Of a DNA stretch of 64,000 nt, positions 1 to 7,390 are shown piece by piece. Every line of letters starts with the position of its first letter. Position 1 is the first letter of the stretch. The position numbers were made by a program, and so were the translations under genes. Source of the stretch: Ruminococcus flavefaciens ND2009 (GTDB lineage Bacteria; Bacillota; Clostridia; Oscillospirales; Ruminococcaceae). The stretch lies in the NCBI RefSeq assembly GCF_000621785.1, contig NZ_KK211347.1, forward strand, positions 124,001 through 188,000. Reading direction: 5' to 3'. The notes under the pieces are model-generated. The model was given only the letters and a program-made list of their open reading frames with translations, had not been told where the DNA came from and made no database searches.

Positions 1-273
1 CATTTTGTTACCCTTGGCTTCTATCTGACGGTAGATTTCACGTCCCACGCCATGGGAGCGGATGACCACGGTCTCATCGGGGCGGAGCTCCTCAACTGAG
101 TTCACTATCCTGGCGCCCTTTGCCTGCATATCGTTGACGACGTCCTGGTTATGTATGATAGGACCCAGTGTGGCGACGTTGGTATTCTTTTCAAGCTCGC
201 CGTAGACCATCTTCACGGCGCGGTCAACGCCGAAGCAGAAGCCTGCTGACTTGGCAACGGTGACTTTACTCAT
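1..273 (-). CDS. ispH: 4-hydroxy-3-methylbut-2-enyl diphosphate reductase, N-terminal part
   Basis: IspH makes IPP and DMAPP from HMBPP in the last step of the non-mevalonate isoprenoid pathway, using a [4Fe-4S] cluster. The 91 visible residues start with the family signature KSAGFCFGVDRAV, which holds the first cluster cysteine, and continue through the conserved LGPIIHN and RSHG segments. The gene runs off the left edge. Its ATG overlaps the end of plsC by 8 bases, so it is translationally coupled at the 3' end of cmk-plsC-ispH. In many clostridia this gene is fused to ribosomal protein S1; the window does not reach that part. Confidence 0.93.
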   Translation of the reverse strand, partial: MSKVTVAKSAGFCFGVDRAVKMVYGELEKNTNVATLGPIIHNQDVVNDMQAKGARIVNSVEELRPDETVVIRSHGVGREIYRQIEAKGNKM

Positions 274-910
274 CAGCTTCCGCCTCCTTTGCATTATCGG
301 TAAGCGCAGGCTCGGGCTCGCCCTCTACCAGCAGCTTTATGTCCGCCATATATCGGTTTTTCAGCTTTACAAGCTGACGGGGATTGGGAGCGTCGCATAT
401 CTCGCAGTATTCCGCAGGGTCAATGGGCACGCCGTACTTGACGGTGAGGGGAGTGCGGAACTTCAGCTTTTCGCCGTAGCATATACCTACGGGGATAATG
501 GGCTTGCCGGAGCGGGCAGCGATAAGGGCTGCACCTGTGTGTCCCTTTTTGCCCACCTTTCCGTCCTTTGAGCGTGTACCCTCGGGGAAAATCATAAGGC
601 TCCTGCCGTTTTGCAGCCTTTCAACGGCGGTGTCGATGACACTTGTATCGCCCTTGCCGCGGGCAACGGGGAAGGCTCCCAGAGAGCGGATGAGCCATGC
701 GAAGAGCTTGTTTTTGAAGAGCTCCTCCTTTGCCATGAAGGCATATTTTCCTCTTGCACCTGTTCCCAGAAGTGGAGGGTCGGCATATGAGCGGTGGTTG
801 CAGGCGTAGATGACAGTGGTATCCTTGGGGATATTCTCCCTGCCCTCATAGCGCAGCTTGTACATTATGCGGAAGTAGAGCCTAACCAGTGCCTTTATAA
901 CATAATACAT
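266..910 (-). CDS. plsC: 1-acyl-sn-glycerol-3-phosphate acyltransferase
   Basis: Transfers an acyl chain to lysophosphatidic acid to make phosphatidic acid at the membrane. The 214-residue protein has the PlsC hallmarks: the H-x4-D catalytic motif (H39 and D44 in NHRSYAD) and the FPEGTRS motif near residues 108-114. Its length is normal for the small bacterial family. A GAGGTGAG ribosome site precedes the ATG. It lies 46 bp downstream of cmk and overlaps ispH, an order common in Firmicutes. Confidence 0.93.
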   Translation of the reverse strand: MYYVIKALVRLYFRIMYKLRYEGRENIPKDTTVIYACNHRSYADPPLLGTGARGKYAFMAKEELFKNKLFAWLIRSLGAFPVARGKGDTSVIDTAVERLQNGRSLMIFPEGTRSKDGKVGKKGHTGAALIAARSGKPIIPVGICYGEKLKFRTPLTVKYGVPIDPAEYCEICDAPNPRQLVKLKNRYMADIKLLVEGEPEPALTDNAKEAEADE

Positions 911-956
911 ATCTGTCTCACCTCAGTAATTGTTTTTGATCAGGAAAACTGCCCTG

Positions 957-1619
957 TCAGCCTGTCTTCTCGTTTATTATCTTTATGATAGCAGCTGCGG
1001 ACTCCTCTAAGTTCAGCTCTGTGGTGTCCACAAGGACAGCGTCCTCAGCCTGCTTCAGGGGAGCTATCTCGCGGTGCATATCCTGATAGTCTCGCTTGAT
1101 GATGTCGTCCAGTATCTCCTGATATGTGGGGCAGTCAGGCTTTTCGGACAGCTCCTTGAAGCGGCGGTTAGCGCGCTCCTCAGCGGAGGCTGTCAGGTAT
1201 ATCTTCACATCTGCGTTGGGGAGAACAACGGTGCCGATGTCTCTGCCGTCCATGATGATATTGTTTTCGCGGGCTATTTTCTGCTGAGTCTCGAAGAGAT
1301 AGGCTCTTACCGCAGGTATAGCCGATGTCCTTGAAGCAGCCATGGAGATCTCGGGAGTGCGGATAAGGTCGGAAACGTCCCTGTCTCCCAGGAACACTCT
1401 CTGTGCGCCGTCGATGAACTTCAGCGACACCTGAGCCTTTCCGAGTGAAGCCTCGATGTCCTCGTCAGCAATATCGTTCTCGGTGATGTAGAGAGCGATA
1501 GTGCGGTAGAGTGCGCCTGTGTCCACATAGATGTAGCCAAGCTCCTTTGATACCATCTTTGCGATGGTGCTCTTGCCTGCGCCGGCAGGTCCGTCGATAG
1601 CGATGTTGATAGTTTTCAT
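957..1619 (-). CDS. cmk: Cytidylate kinase
   Basis: Phosphorylates CMP and dCMP to the diphosphates. The 220-residue protein has the P-loop GPAGAGKS at residues 10-17, the DTGALYR substrate segment, and the DGRDIGT motif at 124-130, followed by the lid segment with ERANRR. This is the short CMK type found as the first gene of cmk-plsC-ispH operons. An AAAGGAG ribosome site precedes the ATG. Confidence 0.95.
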   Translation of the reverse strand: MKTINIAIDGPAGAGKSTIAKMVSKELGYIYVDTGALYRTIALYITENDIADEDIEASLGKAQVSLKFIDGAQRVFLGDRDVSDLIRTPEISMAASRTSAIPAVRAYLFETQQKIARENNIIMDGRDIGTVVLPNADVKIYLTASAEERANRRFKELSEKPDCPTYQEILDDIIKRDYQDMHREIAPLKQAEDAVLVDTTELNLEESAAAIIKIINEKTG

Positions 1620-1657
1620 ACAGATGACTCCTTTATCATGGGCAGAAGCCCTTATTG

Positions 1658-2179
1658 TCAGTTTTTAAGGTGCTGGGAGAAGGATATTGCCATATCTCCC
1701 AGTATCACCGCAGACATTATCGCTGCGGCGGCTGCGCATACTCCCTTTGGGAGCTTCTCGCTGAGCTTTCCCGAAAGAGGGTGGAGCAGATAGAAGTACC
1801 CCACGGCAAGTATGCCGAATATGGCACTGGATATAAGACTTGACCTGTCGAGTATGGAGAAGTACCAGTTCTCATAGGTCCAGAACTCCTCATGGAAGAT
1901 GAATTCCAGCAGATAGGAGGCACCTATCTCGAATACAGTGGTCACCGCCATGGCAAAAAAGAAGATGAACACGGGGTTCCGCTTTTTTCTCAGCAGGGCG
2001 AGGAGTATAAAGGCTCCCACTGCGTATATGGGCACGATGGGGAGGTGGAGCATACCGCGGTTCTCAAAGTAATGATACATTACCCACACCGTCGCCACCT
2101 CATAGAGCCAGCCTGCAAAGCCTGCGGCTGTGAACTCAAATACATAGCGGAATACTATCCGCGAAAGTTCCTTTTTCAT
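1658..2179 (-). CDS. Putative ABC-transporter type IV (CmpB/PF06541-like) membrane protein
   Basis: A 173-residue integral membrane protein with about five hydrophobic segments. It matches the remembered pattern of the family named putative ABC-transporter type IV: an early F-x-GWLYE segment, an NRG-x-LH-x-PI-x-PIY segment, and a later FEIGASYLLE segment. No substrate is known, and despite the name no ATPase partner lies nearby. Its ATG overlaps the stop of the upstream YccF-like gene (ATGA), so the two are probably co-translated. Confidence 0.75.
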   Translation of the reverse strand: MKKELSRIVFRYVFEFTAAGFAGWLYEVATVWVMYHYFENRGMLHLPIVPIYAVGAFILLALLRKKRNPVFIFFFAMAVTTVFEIGASYLLEFIFHEEFWTYENWYFSILDRSSLISSAIFGILAVGYFYLLHPLSGKLSEKLPKGVCAAAAAIMSAVILGDMAISFSQHLKN

Positions 2180-2553
2180 TGCGCCGCTTTATGTTTGTGC
2201 ACTTCTGCGCCGAAGGGCATGAGCGCCAGCTTTGCCAGCTTGAACATCTGCAATCCGAAGGGGATACCTACAATTGAGATACAGAGCAGCACTCCGAAAA
2301 CGGCGAATTCCATTGCCATTTCGATTCCGCCGAATATGAGCCAGAGTATATTCACCAGCAGACTTACGGGACCGCCGCAGTATATTACCTCCTTGCCGAA
2401 GGGACAGAATGAGAGCTTTGCCATTTTGAAGCACTGCACTCCTACGGGGATACCCACGATGGTGATACACCAGAGAAGTCCGAATAACAGCCAGCTCAGT
2501 CCGCTGAGAAATCCGCCGAAAATAAGCCATAAAAGATTACCTAAACACCCCAT
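2176..2553 (-). CDS. YccF-domain inner membrane protein
   Basis: About 125 residues with two copies of the YccF module: a hydrophobic hairpin around LLWLIFGG, a CITIVGIPVG segment, then an FCPFG motif, repeated as LLCISIVGIPFG and LMPFG. The function is unknown; the family is predicted to sit in the cytoplasmic membrane. An ATG also exists four codons upstream (2565), but the AAGGAA ribosome site almost touches it, so the ATG at 2553 with a 12-13 base gap is preferred. It overlaps the next gene by four bases. Confidence 0.85.
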   Translation of the reverse strand: MGCLGNLLWLIFGGFLSGLSWLLFGLLWCITIVGIPVGVQCFKMAKLSFCPFGKEVIYCGGPVSLLVNILWLIFGGIEMAMEFAVFGVLLCISIVGIPFGLQMFKLAKLALMPFGAEVHKHKAAQ

Positions 2554-2585
2554 GTGATTTACCATTTCCTTTGCTATAATTAATA

Positions 2586-3803
2586 TTACATATTCACTGC
2601 CGCTGTGTAGGCAGTTGAGAATGCTATCTGTAGATTGAATCCGCCTGTATATGCGTCCACGTCGATGACCTCGCCTGCGAAGTAGAGACCGCGTACCAGC
2701 TTTGACTCCATAGTTTTCGGGTCTATCTCCCTGGTGGAGATACCGCCGCTGGTGATAATAGCCTCGTCGATAGGTCTGAAGCCCGAGATCCTTACGGGGA
2801 AGGACTTTATCAGCTCACCGAAGCTGTGTCTCTGTTCCTTGGTAATGCCGTTTATCTTCTGCCCGGGAGCTATCCCCGACAGCCTTACCGCCACGGGTAT
2901 CAGCTTTGCAGGCAGGAGCTTGCGGATACCGTTCTGGAAGTCTCTGTTGAGGTTCTCCGCGAAATCACGCTGTATCCTTGCGTCAAGCTGCTCGGGGGTC
3001 AGTGCGGGTTTCAGGTCGATGAGGAGCCTGTACCTGTTGGGCGCCATATTTCGTATATGGGAGCTTGCGCTGAGCACAAGTGGTCCCGAGACGCCGAAAT
3101 GAGTGAACAGCATCTCGCCCATTTCGCTGTATATGCACTTTTCGCCCTCCATGAGCTTTACGGTCACATTGCGAAGGGAGAGTCCCATCATCTCCGCGCA
3201 GAACTTGTCGGGAGAGGTGAGGGGCACCAGCGAGGGTTTAAGCTCCGTCACCGTGTGTCCCAGAGCCTCCGCAAGGGAGTAGCCGTCGCCTGTGGAGCCC
3301 GTTGCAGGGTAGGACTTTCCGCCGCAGGCGATGAGCACTGCAGATGAGCGGTATTCCTCGCCCCCTGCCTTTACGCCGCATACAGCGCCGTCCTCGGTGA
3401 GTATCTTTGTCACCCTTTTGTTGATGACCTTTACGCCCAGCTTCTTCATTTCATGTGCAAGGGCGTCGGCGATGTCGTTGGCATTGTCGCTGACAGGGAA
3501 CACCCTGTTGCCCCGCTCTGTTTTCAGGGGCACCCCCAGCTCCTCGAAGAAGTTCATGGTACATTCCGCGTCGAAGCCTGCGAAAGAGCTGTACATGAAA
3601 CGGGGATTGACGGGGATATTCTTCATATGCTCGTCCGTGGGACTGTTGTTGGTGACGTTGCACCGTCCCTTGCCCGTTATGCGCAGCTTTCTGCCAAGCT
3701 TTTCGTTTTTCTCAAAGAGCAGCACGGTCTTGCCGAAGCGCGCTGCATTTACGGCGGCAAAGCAGCCTGCTGCTCCGCCCCCTATTATAATAGTATCGGT
3801 CAT
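2586..3803 (-). CDS. HI0933/BaiN-family FAD-dependent oxidoreductase
   Basis: A 405-residue flavoprotein of the HI0933/YhiN/BaiN family. The N-terminal dinucleotide fold has GGGAAGCFAA near residues 8-17, then the family signature GKGRCNVTN. The C-terminal end has the second FAD contact (GLYFAGEVIDVDAYTGG). Most members have no assigned substrate; BaiN acts on bile acids in gut clostridia, which cannot be inferred here from sequence alone. It overlaps the upstream DUF3006 gene by four bases. Confidence 0.9.
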   Translation of the reverse strand: MTDTIIIGGGAAGCFAAVNAARFGKTVLLFEKNEKLGRKLRITGKGRCNVTNNSPTDEHMKNIPVNPRFMYSSFAGFDAECTMNFFEELGVPLKTERGNRVFPVSDNANDIADALAHEMKKLGVKVINKRVTKILTEDGAVCGVKAGGEEYRSSAVLIACGGKSYPATGSTGDGYSLAEALGHTVTELKPSLVPLTSPDKFCAEMMGLSLRNVTVKLMEGEKCIYSEMGEMLFTHFGVSGPLVLSASSHIRNMAPNRYRLLIDLKPALTPEQLDARIQRDFAENLNRDFQNGIRKLLPAKLIPVAVRLSGIAPGQKINGITKEQRHSFGELIKSFPVRISGFRPIDEAIITSGGISTREIDPKTMESKLVRGLYFAGEVIDVDAYTGGFNLQIAFSTAYTAAVNM

Positions 3804-4027
3804 TGTTTTCCTCTTTTATCCTTGCCCGTCAGCCTGCGGAGCCGTCTTGCGTGGCTGCTTCGCCGCTGAGCGGTGGTACTTGTATCAACTGTGAAGCGTC
3901 CGTCCCTTTCGGTCAGCACATCTCCCTCGCGGACTCCCTCGGGGAGGGCACTGCGCAGCACGGTGACGGTGCCGTTTTCTGTCTCAAGCACGGCGTATCC
4001 GCCCTCAAATCTGTCCACAACTGTCAT
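3800..4027 (-). CDS. DUF3006 domain protein
   Basis: A 75-residue soluble protein whose first two thirds match the DUF3006 pattern (VVDRFEGGYAVLE ... L-x-EGVREGDVL), followed by a basic Arg-rich tail. DUF3006 proteins are typically encoded beside ComEC-like metallohydrolases, as here. The biochemical role is unknown. Its start is only one base from the upstream hydrolase stop and its stop overlaps the next start, so the three genes form one tight unit. Confidence 0.8.
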   Translation of the reverse strand: MTVVDRFEGGYAVLETENGTVTVLRSALPEGVREGDVLTERDGRFTVDTSTTAQRRSSHARRLRRLTGKDKRGKQ

Positions 4028-4028
4028 A

Positions 4029-5039
4029 TCAAGTGCCCCTTTCTGCCGAGACTGTCAGCTTGCTGCCGTCCGACGAGACAACTATGGAGCCGTTAAGGTC
4101 GGTGCGGTATATCTGTGAGGTGTACTTCTTCAGACGTTTCAGTGTGCTCTTTGCAGGGTGACCGTAGGGATTGTCCCTTCCGCAGGAGATAACCGCGACC
4201 TGCGGCCTTATCACGCTGAGCAGCTCCTCCGTTGAGGAGTAGGCGCTGCCGTGGTGACCTGCCTTGTAGAGAGAGGTCTTTCCCAGTCTGCCGCTGTTTA
4301 TCATTGCTGCCTCGGACTCCGCTTCTGCGTCTCCTGTCAGCAGGAAAGTGTTCCCGCCGTGAGTGATGAACAGGCTGACGGAGTAGTCATTGACGTTTTC
4401 GTGGAAGCTGCCGTCGGGAGCGACTATCTCGCCGCTTGCGCTGCCTATGGATATGATCCTGCCTGTTTCCGCTTCCGTGACTGTTACGCCGCTGCTCTCG
4501 CAGCTGTCGAGGAAGCGCTCAAAGAAAAGCGCCGCAGGTATCTGCTCATCGGGGACGTGGGGCACTATGACCTCGCCGATGTCGAAGGTGTCGATGATGC
4601 GGTACATACCGCCCATGTGGTCGGAATGGGGATGAGTGGCTATGAGATAGTCCAGCCGTCCCACGCCAAGTCCCGTGAGATATGTTATAACGTCGTCGGA
4701 GACCTCGTCCTCGCCGCAGTCCACCAGCATGGTGACACCGTTGGCGGCGATGAAGGTGCAGTCCCCCTGACCTGCGTCTATGAAATGCATTACCAGCCTG
4801 TCCTCGGCGGGAAAGGTGTGGACGGGCTTGCGGAAATGCCTGTATCCTAAGAATATGAGCAGGACAGCCGCTGTTATGAGCAGCCCTATGGTCTTCAGTG
4901 CTTTCTTTTTCCGCTCTGACCGCTCTTTTTGCCGCTCTTCTGCCAGTTCCCTGAGGTATTGCCTCTGCTGCGCTGAGAGCTTGTATTTCTCTCCTGCGGC
5001 TTTGACGAAGCTCTCCGTGTCCTTGAAGTGTCCTGCCAC
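4029..5039 (-). CDS. Membrane-anchored ComEC-like metallo-beta-lactamase-fold hydrolase
   Basis: A 336-residue protein with a charged N-terminus, one membrane segment near residues 46-64, and a ComEC/Rec2-type metallohydrolase domain outside the membrane (MHFIDAGQGDC, then the metal motif THPHSDHMGG, then LTGDAE and KAGHHGS). It lacks the competence transport domain, so it is better called a ComEC-like exported hydrolase than ComEC. The chosen start is GTG at 5039 behind AAGGCGG. This makes the first 48 codons overlap the end of the YgiQ gene. Confidence 0.85.
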   Translation of the reverse strand: MAGHFKDTESFVKAAGEKYKLSAQQRQYLRELAEERQKERSERKKKALKTIGLLITAAVLLIFLGYRHFRKPVHTFPAEDRLVMHFIDAGQGDCTFIAANGVTMLVDCGEDEVSDDVITYLTGLGVGRLDYLIATHPHSDHMGGMYRIIDTFDIGEVIVPHVPDEQIPAALFFERFLDSCESSGVTVTEAETGRIISIGSASGEIVAPDGSFHENVNDYSVSLFITHGGNTFLLTGDAEAESEAAMINSGRLGKTSLYKAGHHGSAYSSTEELLSVIRPQVAVISCGRDNPYGHPAKSTLKRLKKYTSQIYRTDLNGSIVVSSDGSKLTVSAERGT

Positions 5040-6877
5040 GACCTGTCACCGCCTTTTCGGGGAGTATTGCTCTTTCCGCGGGAGTCATCTGCCACAAGAC
5101 ACTTCGGCGACGAACCTATGAGGTCGCGCCTGCCTGCGGTTTTGAGAGCCTCCAGCACTATCTCCCTGTTCTGAGGGCGGAAGTATTGCAGCAGAGCTCG
5201 CTGCATAGCCTTTTCCTTGGGAGTTTTCGGAACGTAGACCTTCTCCATGGTGTAGGGGTCAAGCTCCGTGTAGAACATAGCCGTGGAGATAGTTCCCGGG
5301 GTGGGGTAGAAGTCCTGCACCTGTTCGGGGCGTATCTTGTTGTCCCTGAGGAAAAGTGCCAGGTCGATAGCCTCGTTGAGAGTGCTTCCCGGGTGGGAGG
5401 ACATAAGGTAGGGAACGAGGTACTGCTCCTTGCCCATGCCCTTGGTTATCTCGTAAAATCGCTTCTGAAAGCGCTTGTAGGCTTCGATGTGGGGCTTGCC
5501 CATTTTGTCCAGCACCACCGCCGAGCAGTGCTCGGGAGCGACTTTCAGCTGACCGCTGACATGGTGCATTATCAGCTCCTTCATGAACTCGTCGTCCTTG
5601 TCCTCAATGAGGTAGTCGTAACGTATTCCCGAGCGGATAAAGACCTTTTTCACGCCCTTGACCTTGCGTATCTTGCGGAGCATGGCAAGGTATTCGCTGT
5701 GGTCTACTTTAAGGGCGGGACAGGGGGTGGGAGCAAGGCACTTCTTGCCCATGCACAGTCCCTTGGTGAGCTGCTTGTCGCAGGAGGGGCGGCGGAAGTC
5801 CGCCGTTGGACCGCCTACATCGTGTATGTAGCCCTTGAAATCAGGCATTTTTGTTATACGCTCCGCTTCCTTCAGTACCGACTCCTCGCTCCTGACGGTG
5901 ACGCGTCTGCCCTGATGGAGGGCGATGGAGCAGAAGTTGCAGTAGCCGAAGCAGCCGCGGTTGTGTGTGATGGAGAAGCGTACCTCCTCTATTCCGGGGA
6001 CTCCCCCCAGAGCTTCATAAGAGGGGTGGATAGCCCTCATGTAGGGCAGGGAGTAGATGTGGTCAAGCTCCTCTGTGGTAAGGCTGTATGCAGGAGGCAG
6101 CTGCACCAGCATCATCTTGCCGTGGCGCTGTATTATGGTCTTTCCGTAGACCTCGTCCTGCCAGTCATACTGTATCTTTACCGCCTTTGCGTACTCGGGC
6201 TTGCTGTCCCTGACCTGCTCGAATGAGGGGCACTGTGCCGCGCCAATAGGCGTATTCACGGGCTCTGTAAGATAGCAGGTGCCGCGGATATCGTGCATAT
6301 CGTGAATGCTCTCTCCCTTTGCCATACGGGTGCAGAGCTCCTGTATCTGGTGCTCGCCCATGCCGTACATGAGCAGATCTGCGCCGCTGTCCACCAGCAC
6401 CGAGGGGCGGACTGCATCGTCCCAGTAGTCGTAGTGTGCAAAGCGGCGGAGAGAAGCCTCCAGACCGCCGATGGCTATGGGGACGTCGCCGAAGTATTCG
6501 CGTAGCTTCTGACAGTAGACAATGACCGCACGGTCGGGGCGCTTGCCTGCAACACCGCCTGCGGTATATGCGTCATCGGAGCGCTTTCTCTTGGCGGCGG
6601 TGTAATGTGCCACCATTGAGTCGATATTGCCTGCGGTGACGAGAAAGGCGTATTTTGGTGCGCCGAAGCGGCGGAAGTCCCTGTCCGTATGCCAGTCGGG
6701 CTGGGAGATGATACCTATGGTGAAGCCCATGCTCTCGATAAGACGGGTAACGATAGCCGCACCGAAGCTGGGGTGGTCAACGTAGGCGTCACCCGTAATG
6801 TATATGAAATCGAACTGCTCTATGCCCAGCTCGTCCATTTCCTTTCTTGTGGTAGGAAGGAATCCTTCGTACATCAT
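4895..6877 (-). CDS. YgiQ-family radical SAM protein
   Basis: A 660-residue UPF0313/YgiQ-type radical SAM protein. The N-terminal region (DAYVDHPSFG, IGGLEASLRR) resembles a B12-binding fold. The SAM cluster motif is C309-x3-C313-x2-C316 in RGCFGYCNFC. The rest of the family core follows to about residue 600 (HHVSGQLKVAPEH, FYPTPGT). The function is not established. The last 60 residues are a Ser/Arg/Lys-rich disordered tail, and the final 145 bases also encode the start of the downstream hydrolase in another frame. Confidence 0.9.
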   Translation of the reverse strand: MMYEGFLPTTRKEMDELGIEQFDFIYITGDAYVDHPSFGAAIVTRLIESMGFTIGIISQPDWHTDRDFRRFGAPKYAFLVTAGNIDSMVAHYTAAKRKRSDDAYTAGGVAGKRPDRAVIVYCQKLREYFGDVPIAIGGLEASLRRFAHYDYWDDAVRPSVLVDSGADLLMYGMGEHQIQELCTRMAKGESIHDMHDIRGTCYLTEPVNTPIGAAQCPSFEQVRDSKPEYAKAVKIQYDWQDEVYGKTIIQRHGKMMLVQLPPAYSLTTEELDHIYSLPYMRAIHPSYEALGGVPGIEEVRFSITHNRGCFGYCNFCSIALHQGRRVTVRSEESVLKEAERITKMPDFKGYIHDVGGPTADFRRPSCDKQLTKGLCMGKKCLAPTPCPALKVDHSEYLAMLRKIRKVKGVKKVFIRSGIRYDYLIEDKDDEFMKELIMHHVSGQLKVAPEHCSAVVLDKMGKPHIEAYKRFQKRFYEITKGMGKEQYLVPYLMSSHPGSTLNEAIDLALFLRDNKIRPEQVQDFYPTPGTISTAMFYTELDPYTMEKVYVPKTPKEKAMQRALLQYFRPQNREIVLEALKTAGRRDLIGSSPKCLVADDSRGKSNTPRKGGDRSWQDTSRTRRASSKPQERNTSSQRSRGNTSGNWQKSGKKSGQSGKRKH

Positions 6878-6900
6878 ATCACTCCCTGAAAAACTGATCT

Positions 6901-7359
6901 TTACGCCAGAGACATCACATAGATCTGGCAGGGGTTATCGTCGCCCCATATCTCGTTTATGACCTCAAGCTCCCTGAAGCCGCAGGCAAGGTAGAAGCGG
7001 TTGGTCCTGTCGTAGTCCTCATACACGCCCATTTTCACGGTCTTTACCTGCATGAACTCATAGCCCTGAGCTTTTGCTGTTTTCTTTGCCTCTTCAAAAA
7101 GCTGCCTGCCGATACCGCTGCGGTGGAAGTTCCTGAGGACGCCCATTACCGCCAGCTCCACGGTCTCCCTGCCTGTCTCCTTGAGACAGAGGAAGCCCAC
7201 ATATTCATTGTTTTCCTTGGCTGCGATGAAGGTCTGTCCTGCGCTTTCCGCGATGTACTTCTCGCGGCTCTCGTCCACCTCGAACCAGTCGTGAAGAGCC
7301 TCCAGCACCTTTCTTGCAACTGCTCTTTTTGTATCTGCATCTGTGATATGTTCTATCAT
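6901..7359 (-). CDS. GNAT-family N-acetyltransferase
   Basis: A 152-residue acetyltransferase with the GNAT acetyl-CoA motif (RNFHRSGIGRQLFEEA) and the C-terminal NRFYLACGFRE segment. The acceptor substrate is unknown. The open frame extends further upstream into ftsK, but the ATG at 7359 has a good AAGGAG site nine bases before it and starts at the expected place for the fold, so the upstream extension was dropped. Confidence 0.88.
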   Translation of the reverse strand: MIEHITDADTKRAVARKVLEALHDWFEVDESREKYIAESAGQTFIAAKENNEYVGFLCLKETGRETVELAVMGVLRNFHRSGIGRQLFEEAKKTAKAQGYEFMQVKTVKMGVYEDYDRTNRFYLACGFRELEVINEIWGDDNPCQIYVMSLA

Positions 7360-7390
7360 TCCTGTATTCTCCTTGTGTGAAGGACGAGCC

